A stretch of DNA of 64,000 nt from ZC4RG30 sp035556135 (GTDB lineage Bacteria > Pseudomonadota > Gammaproteobacteria > Steroidobacterales > Steroidobacteraceae): positions 1,612,001-1,676,000 of the forward strand of contig DATMFO010000003.1 in assembly GCA_035556135.1 (NCBI GenBank). Reading direction: 5' to 3'. This document shows positions 9,412 through 17,460 of this stretch, piece by piece. A program made the translations under genes and the position numbers. How positions within the stretch are numbered: the stretch's first letter is position 1; the number at the start of each line of letters is the position of its first letter. Under the pieces are notes generated by a model that was given only the letters and a program-made list of their open reading frames with translations, was not told the DNA's origin and made no database searches.

Positions 9412-10682
9412 CCGCTGCGTGTGGCCGCCAGCAGGGTCTCGGGCGTGACCAGCACGATGCCGCGCGGCGTGACGTCGAAGCGCTGGCGGTCGTGCTCCGG
9501 GTTCACGCCGATCTGCATGTTGTCGACGATGTCGCAATGCTCGTCGATGATGGCGTTGCGCACCACGCAGTTCCTGCCGATGCGCACGCCGGGCATGATC
9601 ACCGAGCGCTCCACCAGGGTGCGCTCATCCACCCTCACGGCAGAGAACAGCAGCGACTCGCGTACCACCGCGCCGGAGATGATCGACCCGCCGGCCACCA
9701 GCGAATTGATGGCGGTGCCAGTGCGGCCTTCGTCCGAGAGCACGAACTTCGCCGGCGGCTGCTGCACCTGGTAGGTCCAGATGGGCCACTCCTCGTCGTA
9801 CACGTTGAGCTCGGGCGAGACATGCACCAGCTCGATGTTGGCCTCGTAGAAGGCATCGACTGTTCCCACGTCACGCCAGTAGTTCTGGGCCTTGGTGCGC
9901 ACGTTGCGGAACGGGTAGGCGAACACCTGCAGCGAATCGATGGCCTTGGGGATGATGTTCTTGCCGAAGTCGTGCGCGGAATTTTCGTCGGCCGCGTCCT
10001 CGTGCAGCAGGCGCTCGAGCAGGTCGGCATTGAAGATGTAGATGCCCATCGAGGCCAGCGCCACCTCGGGATTGCCCGGCATGGACTCCGGCTCGCGGGG
10101 CTTCTCGGCGAACCTGGTGACGCGGTTCCAGCCAGTGACCGACAGCACGCCGAATTCGCGCGCATCGGCCAGCGGCACCTCCACCACGCCCACGGTGATG
10201 TCGGCGCCCTTCTCCACGTGGTAGGCGATCATCGGACCGTAGTCCATCTTGTAGATGTGGTCGCCCGCCAGCACCAGCACATGGCGCGGCCCATGCGCAC
10301 GCAGGTAGTCGAGGTTCTGGTACACGCTGTCGGCGGTGCCGCGGTACCAGTGCTTGCCCACCTGCTGCTGCGCCGGGATCACGTCGACGAACTCGCCGAA
10401 TTCTCCGCGCAGGTAGCTCCAGCCACGCTGCACGTGCTGGATGAGCGACTGGCCCTTGTATTGCGTGAGCAGGCAGATCTTGCGGATGCCGGAGTTCACG
10501 CAGTTGGACAGCACGAAGTCGATGATGCGGAACTTGCCGCCGAAGGGCGTGGCCGGCTTGCAGCGGTGCTCGGTGAGGCCGCGCAGGCGCTCACCGCGCC
10601 CGCCAGCCATGATCATCGCCATCGTGCCACCGGTGAGGCGGCTGACGTAGCGTCCGGATGAAGTACGCGAGGCGGGTGGCAT
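9408..10682 (-). CDS. glgC: Glucose-1-phosphate adenylyltransferase (ADP-glucose pyrophosphorylase)
   Basis: 424 aa, normal for GlgC. It makes ADP-glucose from ATP and glucose-1-phosphate, the committed step of glycogen synthesis. The nucleotide-binding signature AMIMAGGRGERLRGLTEHR lies at residues 22-40, followed by KPATPFGGKFRIIDF. The catalytic region is YRGTADSVYQNLDY and VLAGDHIYKMDYG; the C-terminal part is a left-handed beta-helix (GGSIISGAVVRESLLFSAVRVDERT and so on). The ATG at 10682 was chosen because the protein then starts at the usual distance from the signature; the open frame to 12092 is only antisense to glgB. It is divergent to glgB and is the first gene of the chain glgC-GH57-malQ-LEA14. 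Confidence 0.96.
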   Translation of the reverse strand: MPPASRTSSGRYVSRLTGGTMAMIMAGGRGERLRGLTEHRCKPATPFGGKFRIIDFVLSNCVNSGIRKICLLTQYKGQSLIQHVQRGWSYLRGEFGEFVDVIPAQQQVGKHWYRGTADSVYQNLDYLRAHGPRHVLVLAGDHIYKMDYGPMIAYHVEKGADITVGVVEVPLADAREFGVLSVTGWNRVTRFAEKPREPESMPGNPEVALASMGIYIFNADLLERLLHEDAADENSAHDFGKNIIPKAIDSLQVFAYPFRNVRTKAQNYWRDVGTVDAFYEANIELVHVSPELNVYDEEWPIWTYQVQQPPAKFVLSDEGRTGTAINSLVAGGSIISGAVVRESLLFSAVRVDERTLVERSVIMPGVRIGRNCVVRNAIIDEHCDIVDNMQIGVNPEHDRQRFDVTPRGIVLVTPETLLAATRSG

Positions 10683-10727
10683 TGCAGCTATATTTACCAC
10701 AGGCCGCCTACATATAAGTGATGGTTC
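10683..10727. promoter_or_regulatory. glgC/glgB divergent intergenic region
   Basis: Only 45 bp separate the glgC and glgB start codons. This gap contains an A/T-rich stretch (tatattta and catataag) that stands out against the GC-rich flanks and could serve as -10 material on either strand. No convincing -35 partner at 16-18 bp can be seen, so the placement of individual promoters is open. Confidence 0.35.
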
Positions 10728-12926
10728 ATGCCGGATTCCACCTACACGGTGAAGGGTGACCTCACCGTTCACGCCATCGCGACGGAAGTGCAGCGGATTG
10801 CCGCCGGCCGCCACCATGATCCCCATGCGGTGCTGGGCATGCATGCCGCAGGGGATGGCAAGGTTGTGCGCGCCTACCTCCCGGCCGTACGGGATGTGCG
10901 CATTGCCGGCGGCCCGGCACTGCGGCGCCTGGGCGACACGGACTTCTTCGAAGCCTCGCTGGCCAGCGATGCCGCACCGCATCCCCGCCTGTGCTGGACC
11001 GACGCGCAAGGCACGCAACACGAGCGCATCGATCCGTACGGCTTTGCGCCCACCCTGAAGCCATCGGACCTCGCCCTGTTCGCCTCGGGCACGCACGTGG
11101 AGGCGTGGAAGATGCTCGGCGCCCATCCGGCGAGCTTCGACGGCATCGACGGCGTGCGTTTTGCCGTGTGGGCGCCCGACGCCGAACGCGTGAGCCTGGT
11201 GGGGCCGTTCTGCGACTGGGACGGCCGCCGCCTGCCCATGCGCGTGCTGGGCAGCAGCGGCGTATGGGAACTGTTCGTGCCCGGACTCACCCCCGGCACG
11301 CTGTACAAGTTCGAGTTGCGCAACCGCGCCTCCGGCGAAGTGCTGCTGAAGACCGATCCGCATGCGCTGGCGATGGAGCTGCGTCCGGCAACCGCTGCCA
11401 TCGTCACCGACCTGCATGCCTACACCTGGAACGACGCCGCCTGGCTTGACGCCCGCGCGCAACGCGACTGGCTGCATGCCCCCATGTCCATCTATGAGGT
11501 GCATGCAGGCTCCTGGAACCGGCATCCGGATGGCCGCTTCTTCAGCTACCGCGAACTGGCGGCGGAGCTGCTGCCCTACGTGAAGCGCATGGGGTTCACC
11601 CACATCGAGCTGCTGCCCATCACCGAACATCCGCTGGATGATTCCTGGGGCTACCAGACCATGGGCTATTTCGCGCCCAGCAGCCGCTTCGGCGCCCCGG
11701 ATGAGTTCAAGTTCTTCATCGACCGCTGCCATGCCGAAGGCATTGGCGTGGTGCTCGACTGGGTGCCTGCACACTTCCCGCGCGACGCCCATGGCCTGGC
11801 GCGTTTTGATGGCACCGCCCTGTATGAATACCCGGATCCGCTGAAGGGCGAACACGCGGACTGGGGCACGCTGGTGTTCAACTATGAGCGCAACGAGGTC
11901 AGGAGTTTCCTGCTGGCCAGTGCCTGCTACTGGCTGGAGCATTTGCACCTCGACGGCCTGCGCGTGGACGCGGTGGCTTCGATGCTCTACCTGGACTACG
12001 GGCGCCACGGGCAGTTCGTGCCCAACCGCCATGGCGGGCGCGAGAACCTCGAGGCGGTGGAGTTCCTGCGCACACTCAATGCCATCACCCATGCTCGCGC
12101 GCCCGGCACCGTGATCATGGCGGAGGAATCCACCTCATGGCCCATGGTGAGCCGGCCGGTGGATGCCGGCGGCCTGGGCTTCTCGATGAAGTGGAACATG
12201 GGCTGGATGCACGACACGCTCAACTACTTCGCGCAGGATCCCCTCTACCGCAAGCACCACCAGGACCAGCTCACCTTCGCGATGATGTATGCGTGGAGCG
12301 AGAACTTCATCCTGCCGCTGTCGCATGACGAGGTGGTGCACCTGAAGCGCTCGCTGCTGGGCCGCATGCCCGGCGACCGCTGGCAGCAGCTGGCCAACCT
12401 GCGCCTGCTCTACACCTACATGTGGACGCTGCCGGGCAAGAAGCTGTTGTTCATGGGCGGGGAGATCGCGCATCCCTGGGAATGGGATTTCCGCGTTGCC
12501 CTGCCCTGGTCGCTGCTCGAGCATGCCGAGCACCGTGGCGTGCAGCAGCTGGTGGCCGACCTCAACCACCTCTACGTGGATGAGCCGGCACTGCACCGGC
12601 ATGAGTTCGAGCCGCAGGGCTTCCATTGGATCGACTGCAGTGACCGGCAGCATTCAGTGCTGGCCTACCTGCGCATGGCCGGCTGGCGCAAGCTGGTGGT
12701 GGTGCTCAACTTCACGCCGGAACCGCGGCATGGCTATCGCATCGGCGTGCCCGAAGCGGGCAGCTATCGTGTGCTGCTGAATTCGGATTCGGCCCACTAT
12801 GGCGGCGCCAACCTGGGCCGCGCCACCTTCACCGCCGATGCCATGCCGATGCATGGCATGCCGGCATCACTCACCCTGGACCTGCCACCACTGGCAGGCC
12901 TGGTGCTGGTCAGAGAGCCTTCATGA
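10728..12926 (+). CDS. glgB: 1,4-alpha-glucan branching enzyme (GH13)
   Basis: 732 aa, full length for the two-domain-N-terminus type of GlgB. It introduces alpha-1,6 branches into glycogen. Residues 20-110 (HHDPHAVLGMH...) form the N1 domain, and DGVRFAVWAPDAERVSLVGPFCDWDGR is the CBM48 domain. The GH13 barrel shows FTHIELLPITEHPLDDSWGY, the nucleophile region GLRVDAVASMLYLDYGR (Asp near 414), the acid region VIMAEEST (Glu near 465) and ILPLSHDEVVH. The C-terminal beta domain ends in LPPLAGLVLV. It is transcribed away from glgC, and its last 17 bp overlap the 3' end of glgP on the other strand. Confidence 0.97.
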   Translation: MPDSTYTVKGDLTVHAIATEVQRIAAGRHHDPHAVLGMHAAGDGKVVRAYLPAVRDVRIAGGPALRRLGDTDFFEASLASDAAPHPRLCWTDAQGTQHERIDPYGFAPTLKPSDLALFASGTHVEAWKMLGAHPASFDGIDGVRFAVWAPDAERVSLVGPFCDWDGRRLPMRVLGSSGVWELFVPGLTPGTLYKFELRNRASGEVLLKTDPHALAMELRPATAAIVTDLHAYTWNDAAWLDARAQRDWLHAPMSIYEVHAGSWNRHPDGRFFSYRELAAELLPYVKRMGFTHIELLPITEHPLDDSWGYQTMGYFAPSSRFGAPDEFKFFIDRCHAEGIGVVLDWVPAHFPRDAHGLARFDGTALYEYPDPLKGEHADWGTLVFNYERNEVRSFLLASACYWLEHLHLDGLRVDAVASMLYLDYGRHGQFVPNRHGGRENLEAVEFLRTLNAITHARAPGTVIMAEESTSWPMVSRPVDAGGLGFSMKWNMGWMHDTLNYFAQDPLYRKHHQDQLTFAMMYAWSENFILPLSHDEVVHLKRSLLGRMPGDRWQQLANLRLLYTYMWTLPGKKLLFMGGEIAHPWEWDFRVALPWSLLEHAEHRGVQQLVADLNHLYVDEPALHRHEFEPQGFHWIDCSDRQHSVLAYLRMAGWRKLVVVLNFTPEPRHGYRIGVPEAGSYRVLLNSDSAHYGGANLGRATFTADAMPMHGMPASLTLDLPPLAGLVLVREPS

Positions 12927-15468
12927 GTCCCATCTCGAGTGGATGGGCAAGCAACGGGTGCCAGGGATACACACGCACCTCCAGCTGGTACTGGCCCATG
13001 CCCGGCGGACTGGCCGACACGGTGTAGTCGACAGTGCCATCGCCGGCGACGTCGCCGGCGGCGTCGAAACGGGCCAGCCAGTGGCCGGGCGGCGTGCCAT
13101 GGCCGAATGAGCACAGCGGGGCCATCTCGAAGCCCCCATCGGGCAGTAGGCGGCGCGCCTTGAACTCCACGCACAGGTCGGCCGGATCAAGCCCGGCCAG
13201 CTGCACGCGCGCGCGCATGGCCAGCGGCGCTTCGGCACCTGCGGCGCGGCGCTCCTCCTGCACGGCGAGGATCTGCACGCCTTCCCAGCGCTCGCGCACG
13301 CGGCGCTTCCAGGCTGCAAGTTCAGCGGCGGGCCGTCCGCCATCAGCCAGCAGGCGCTGCCCCATTTCCGCGGCAGGCCGGTACAGGCCCTTCGCGTAGT
13401 CGCTCACCACGCGCCGCATGTTGAAGCGCGGGATCACGCTGGCCATGGCGTGCCGGCAGCGCCGCACCCACTCCGGCGAAAGGCCTTCGCTGTTGCGCGC
13501 GTAGTAGAGCGGCACCACCTCGGCTTCCAGCGCATCGAGGATGCTGGCGGCATCCAGGTCGTCGCGCCGGGCATCGTCCATCGCATCGGCACCGGGCAGG
13601 CCCCAGCCGTTGCCACCATCGAAGGCCTCTGCCCACCAGCCGTCGAGGATGGACAGGTTCAGCCGGCCGTTGACCGCGGCCTTGATGCCCGAGGTACCGC
13701 TGGCCTCCAGTGGCGCGATGGGATTGTTGAGCCACACGTCGACGCCGGTCACCAGCCAGCGCGCCAGCTGGATGTCGTAATCCTCGAGGAACACCACGCG
13801 CCCTGCGAGCTCCGGCTGCAGCATGGCGCGCTTGATCTCGCGCAGCACCTGCTGGCCGGGATGGTCGGCGGGATGCGCCTTGCCGGCGAACAGGAACAGC
13901 ACCGGGCGCTCCTCGTTCGTCACCAGCTTCAGCAGCCGCTCGCGGTCGCGCAGCAGCAGCGCGGCGCGCTTGTAGGTCGCGAAGCGGCGCGCAAAGCCGA
14001 TGGTGAGCACGTCGGGGTTGGCGGGATCGAGCAGGCGCGTGACCTGCTGCAGCTGCAACCGTCCCATGCCCTTGCGCCGGTATTCACGCTCCAGGCGGGA
14101 GCGCACACCGGCCAGCATCCTCGACTTCACATCCTGCGCCACGTTCCAGAATGGCGCGTCGGACAACCCGTCGACAGCCTGCCAGAAGGGAACATCGCAG
14201 AGCCGGTCGCGCCAGCCCGGCAGGCGCTCGTCAAGGAACGTGGCCCACACCGAGGAAAGGAAGGTCGGCACGTGCACGCCGTTGGTCACGTATCCCACCG
14301 GGTTCTCCGCGGGCGGGATGTCGCGCCAATGGTCGGCACACAGCCGTGATGACACGGCGCCGTGGATGCGGCTGACGCCGTTGATGCGGCGCGCGCCATT
14401 GAGCGCAAGCCGGGTCATGTTGAAGAAACCGCCGGCGCCCGGCGCGCGGCCCAGCGCCAGCAGCCGCTGCACGTCGCCGCCCAGCTCGGGGATCAGGCCG
14501 GAGAAGTGCTCCACGAACAGGTGGTCGGAAAACGCATCGTGACCGGCCGCCACCGGCGTGTGCGTGGTGAACACGCATTGCGCGGCCACCGCCTCCAGCG
14601 CGGCATCGAACTCCATTCCCGCGGCCAGCCGTTCGCGCAGCAGTTCCAGCGCCAGGAAGGCGGCATGACCCTCATTCATGTGCCAGACGGCCGGGTTCAG
14701 GCCCAGCGCGCGCAGGGCGCGCAGGCCGCCGATGCCCAGCACCATCTCCTGCTTGATGCGATGGGCCTCGTCGCCGCCGTAGAGGCGGAAGGTGATGTCA
14801 CGGTCGGCGCTGCTGTTGGCCTCGACATTGGTGTCGAGGAGGAACACCGACACGTGCCCGACCTCGGCGCGCCACACGCGTGCCAGCACCTGGCGGTCGG
14901 CGATGGGGACATGCACCACCAGCCACCTGCCCTCGCCATCGCGCACCGCCTCCAGCGGCAGGTCGCGCGGATCCACATCGCTGAAGCCCGCGTGCTGCGT
15001 GCCATCACTGTCTACGGTCTGCGAGAAGTAGCCCTGGCGATAGGCCAGTCCCACCGCGACGAAGGCCAGCTGCTCGTCGCTGGCCGCCTTGCAGTGGTCG
15101 CCGGCGAGGATGCCAAGGCCGCCTGAGTAGATGGGAAAGCTTTCGTGGAATCCGTATTCGGCGCAGAAGTAGGCCACCAGCGCACGCGTGCCATCGGTGT
15201 GCTGCGACTGGTAGCGGTCGTAGTTGGCCAGCGCCTCGTGGTAGCGGGCGAGGTAGGCTGGATCACCCGCGGCGGCATCGAGCGCGGCCTGGCTCACGCA
15301 GCGGAGCATCAGCCGCGGATTGGCGTGGGTCTCGCGCCAGAGATTCTGGTCCAGGTCCTCGAACAGCGCACGCGTGGGGCGATGCCAGCTGTAGGACAGG
15401 TTGCCGGCCAGCTCGTTGAGTCTCTCGAGGGCAGGTGGGATGACAGGGGAGATTTCAACGAGGCGCAT
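12910..15468 (-). CDS. glgP: Alpha-glucan (glycogen/maltodextrin) phosphorylase with DUF3417 domain
   Basis: 852 aa. This PLP enzyme releases glucose-1-phosphate from alpha-glucans. Residues 1-115 are the DUF3417 domain found in the shorter 'alpha-glucan family phosphorylase' type (LNELAGNLSYSWHRPTRALFEDLD). The GT35 core has MNEGHAAFLALEL, the TFATYKRA-like FARRFATYKRAALL and the cofactor loop EASGTSGIKAAVNG, whose lysine (near residue 596) should hold PLP. A roughly 100-residue C-terminal beta domain follows. The ATG at 15468 is divergent to the DUF192 gene with about 28 bp between them. It converges with glgB, overlapping its 3' end by 17 bp. Confidence 0.95.
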   Translation of the reverse strand: MRLVEISPVIPPALERLNELAGNLSYSWHRPTRALFEDLDQNLWRETHANPRLMLRCVSQAALDAAAGDPAYLARYHEALANYDRYQSQHTDGTRALVAYFCAEYGFHESFPIYSGGLGILAGDHCKAASDEQLAFVAVGLAYRQGYFSQTVDSDGTQHAGFSDVDPRDLPLEAVRDGEGRWLVVHVPIADRQVLARVWRAEVGHVSVFLLDTNVEANSSADRDITFRLYGGDEAHRIKQEMVLGIGGLRALRALGLNPAVWHMNEGHAAFLALELLRERLAAGMEFDAALEAVAAQCVFTTHTPVAAGHDAFSDHLFVEHFSGLIPELGGDVQRLLALGRAPGAGGFFNMTRLALNGARRINGVSRIHGAVSSRLCADHWRDIPPAENPVGYVTNGVHVPTFLSSVWATFLDERLPGWRDRLCDVPFWQAVDGLSDAPFWNVAQDVKSRMLAGVRSRLEREYRRKGMGRLQLQQVTRLLDPANPDVLTIGFARRFATYKRAALLLRDRERLLKLVTNEERPVLFLFAGKAHPADHPGQQVLREIKRAMLQPELAGRVVFLEDYDIQLARWLVTGVDVWLNNPIAPLEASGTSGIKAAVNGRLNLSILDGWWAEAFDGGNGWGLPGADAMDDARRDDLDAASILDALEAEVVPLYYARNSEGLSPEWVRRCRHAMASVIPRFNMRRVVSDYAKGLYRPAAEMGQRLLADGGRPAAELAAWKRRVRERWEGVQILAVQEERRAAGAEAPLAMRARVQLAGLDPADLCVEFKARRLLPDGGFEMAPLCSFGHGTPPGHWLARFDAAGDVAGDGTVDYTVSASPPGMGQYQLEVRVYPWHPLLAHPLEMGLMKAL

Positions 15469-15496
15469 GAGGGTAGTTTAGACATAGACTGTGACC

Positions 15497-15976
15497 ATGC
15501 GTATCAGCGTTGTCCTTGCCTGGTGGTCGCTGCTGCTGGCGGTGGCTGCCTGCGGCGCGCAGCCTGCGACCGACTTCCAGCCCACCCAGCTGCGCGGGTT
15601 CGCGCGCGACACCCTCACCATCGAACGGCGCGACGGCCGCGACACATTCCGCGTCTGGCTCGCACTCACGCCCTCCGAACAGCAGCAGGGCCTGATGTGG
15701 ATCCGCGAGTTGCCGCGCGACCAGGGCATGCTCTTCATGCTTGATGCGCCACGTCCCATGGACATGTGGATGAAGAACACCTACGTATCGCTCGACATGG
15801 TGTTCTTCGACGCAGCGGGGCGCATCTCGCACATCCACCGCAACGCCACGCCATTGTCCGAGGACATCATCAGTTCCGGTGGCACCGTGGCCGGCGTGCT
15901 CGAACTGCTTGCCGGCGAAGCTGCGCGCCGTGGCATCCGGACCGGCGACCGCATCCTGCTGCCGAAGCAGCGCTGA
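15497..15976 (+). CDS. DUF192 family lipoprotein
   Basis: 159 aa. The N-terminus has a hydrophobic signal ending in a lipobox-like LAVAAC, so export and lipidation are likely. The rest is one DUF192 domain with its hallmark core: FRVWLALTPSEQQQGLMWIRELPRDQGMLF, then MDMWMKNTYVSLDMVFFD and the closing GGTVAGVLELLAGEAARRGIRTGD. These proteins form small beta-barrel-like folds of unknown function. ATG 15497 is taken as the start; GTG 15491, two codons earlier, is possible. It sits between glgP and the OmpA-like gene without clear functional link to either. Confidence 0.9.
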   Translation: MRISVVLAWWSLLLAVAACGAQPATDFQPTQLRGFARDTLTIERRDGRDTFRVWLALTPSEQQQGLMWIRELPRDQGMLFMLDAPRPMDMWMKNTYVSLDMVFFDAAGRISHIHRNATPLSEDIISSGGTVAGVLELLAGEAARRGIRTGDRILLPKQR

Positions 15977-16063
15977 ATCCGTTGTCATGGCAATCCAGTT
16001 GCCTGTAGGCATCCTGCCACGGGCCGGGTAGCATCCTCACATCCCGCCGGCTGGCGGGCGCAA

Positions 16064-16095
16064 CTTCTGGAACACTGGGCTTCTGGAATACTGGA
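16064..16095 (+). repeat. Tandem 16-bp direct repeat before the OmpA-like gene
   Basis: Two adjacent copies, CTTCTGGAACACTGGG and CTTCTGGAATACTGGA, differ at two positions. The second copy ends 8 bp before the ATG at 16104 and supplies the ribosome-binding purines (ctggagtaac). Each copy contains the dyad TTCTGGAA. It lies in the leader of the following gene and may be a duplicated translation-initiation or regulator-binding element. Confidence 0.7.
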
Positions 16096-16103
16096 GTAAC
16101 AAG

Positions 16104-17192
16104 ATGAACAAGCCTCTGGTCAAAACGGCCATCGCGGCGATCCTCATGGGAGGCATCCCGGCCGTACACGCCGGCGCCGAAGTGGGCCAATGGACCATCG
16201 GTGCCGGTGGCATGTGGACGGAGACCGACTCCGACCGCCTGGTCGATGACGATTTCGGCATCTACTACTCGCTGGGCCTGGTGCTTAGCGAGAAGTGGGA
16301 TTTCAGCGTCAACGCCTTCTCCGGCAACCATGACGACCTCGCCCCGGGCGCCACCTGGGACCGGGAGATCAAGGGCCTGACCCTCGACTTTGCGCGCGTG
16401 TTCGACCGCGACCAGCGCGTCAGCCCCTACCTGCTGATGGGCGTGGGTGTGCTCGACCAGCGCCGGCTCACCAGCGCGGACAAGGAAGTGGCAGCCAAGC
16501 TGGGCGTGGGTGCCACCGCCGACCTGATGCGCTTCGGTGACAGCGGCAAGCTGCAGCTGAAGGGAGACGTTTCGGCCCGCGCTTCGATCGGTCGCGGCAT
16601 CGTCGACACCGTGGCCACGCTGGGACTGCAGCTGGCGCTGGGCTCGGTGGCCGCGCCACCACCCCCGCCGCCTCCGCCGCCGCCACCACAGGCAGCAGCC
16701 CCGCCGCCTCCCCCACCGCCCCCGCCTCCGCCGCCGCCTCCCCCGCCGCCGCCGCCCCCGCCGCCTGACTCGGATCGTGACGGCGTGGTCGACGCCAGCG
16801 ACCGCTGCCCGGCCACACCGGCCGGTGACAGGGTCGACACAGTGGGTTGCAGCCTGACCATCCGGCTGGAGGTGTTGTTCGCCACCAATTCGGCGACGAT
16901 CAACCCATCCTCCTATCCGGAGCTGGACCGGGCGGTGACCTTCCTGCGGGAGACCTCACCGTCGGCCACGGGCGTGATCGAAGGCCACACCGACAGCCAG
17001 GGCGCCGATGCCTACAACCTGGACCTCTCGCAGCGGCGTGCGAACGCCGTGCTGAAGTACCTGGTAGACAAAGGTGTGCCGGCCTCGCGGCTGACTGCCC
17101 AGGGCCTGGGCGAGTCGCAGCCGGTGGCAGACAACGCGACGGCCGACGGCCGCGCGCAGAACCGCCGCGTGGTGCTGCGCAGGACGAACTGA
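16104..17192 (+). CDS. OmpA-family outer-membrane protein with polyproline linker
   Basis: 362 aa. A Sec signal peptide (residues 1-23, ending VHA) precedes an 8-strand OmpA-like beta-barrel region up to about residue 182. Then come two proline runs (11 and 22 in a row, separated by Gln and three Ala), a single thrombospondin-3-type calcium loop (DSDRDGVVDASDRCPATPAGD) and a complete peptidoglycan-binding OmpA C-terminal domain with GHTDSQGADAYNLDLSQRRA, NAVLKYLVDKG and GRAQNRRVVL. It should tether the outer membrane to peptidoglycan. The barrel identity is inferred from position and length. The polyproline linker is unusually long, and its codons are (CCN)n DNA prone to slippage. Translation starts after a ggag 5-9 bp upstream, and a strong terminator follows. 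Confidence 0.92.
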   Translation: MNKPLVKTAIAAILMGGIPAVHAGAEVGQWTIGAGGMWTETDSDRLVDDDFGIYYSLGLVLSEKWDFSVNAFSGNHDDLAPGATWDREIKGLTLDFARVFDRDQRVSPYLLMGVGVLDQRRLTSADKEVAAKLGVGATADLMRFGDSGKLQLKGDVSARASIGRGIVDTVATLGLQLALGSVAAPPPPPPPPPPPQAAAPPPPPPPPPPPPPPPPPPPPPPDSDRDGVVDASDRCPATPAGDRVDTVGCSLTIRLEVLFATNSATINPSSYPELDRAVTFLRETSPSATGVIEGHTDSQGADAYNLDLSQRRANAVLKYLVDKGVPASRLTAQGLGESQPVADNATADGRAQNRRVVLRRTN

Positions 17193-17214
17193 CCTCACCG
17201 TAAGGTGTGATGCA

Positions 17215-17248
17215 GGCCCGGGACCTCGCGGTTCCGGGCCTTTTTTTT
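17215..17248 (+). terminator. Rho-independent terminator after the OmpA-like gene
   Basis: An 11-bp stem (GGCCCGGGACC with GGTTCCGGGCC, one G-T pair) closes a 4-base TCGC loop and is followed by eight T. It lies 22 bp after the stop codon at 17192. Confidence 0.93.
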
Positions 17249-17460
17249 CGCAGACGCGAATCCCGCAGGGCTCTGGAGCGGGGCCCGTGACCCGCCCAGC
17301 CCGAAGGGCAGTGCTGGATTTGGCGGTTCTGTGCGCAAGTTCCTGATCCGCTGGCGACTTGACGGCAAATTACATGGTGTTAAGTCAACCGCCGGCCGGT
17401 CCCGGAGGCTCCTGCCTCCCTGGTTCCGTCTGGCGGGAACTGGATTCCAGGAGCATTTGA

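Noticed and set aside
10683..12092. N-terminal extension of glgC by about 470 codons
   Set aside because: It is the antisense of glgB; the GlgC signature begins normally from ATG 10682.
17249..17460. Cobalamin or other riboswitch in the leader of the large TonB receptor
   Set aside because: No conserved box or paired scaffold could be recognised; only a weak TTGACG promoter-like element at 17359.
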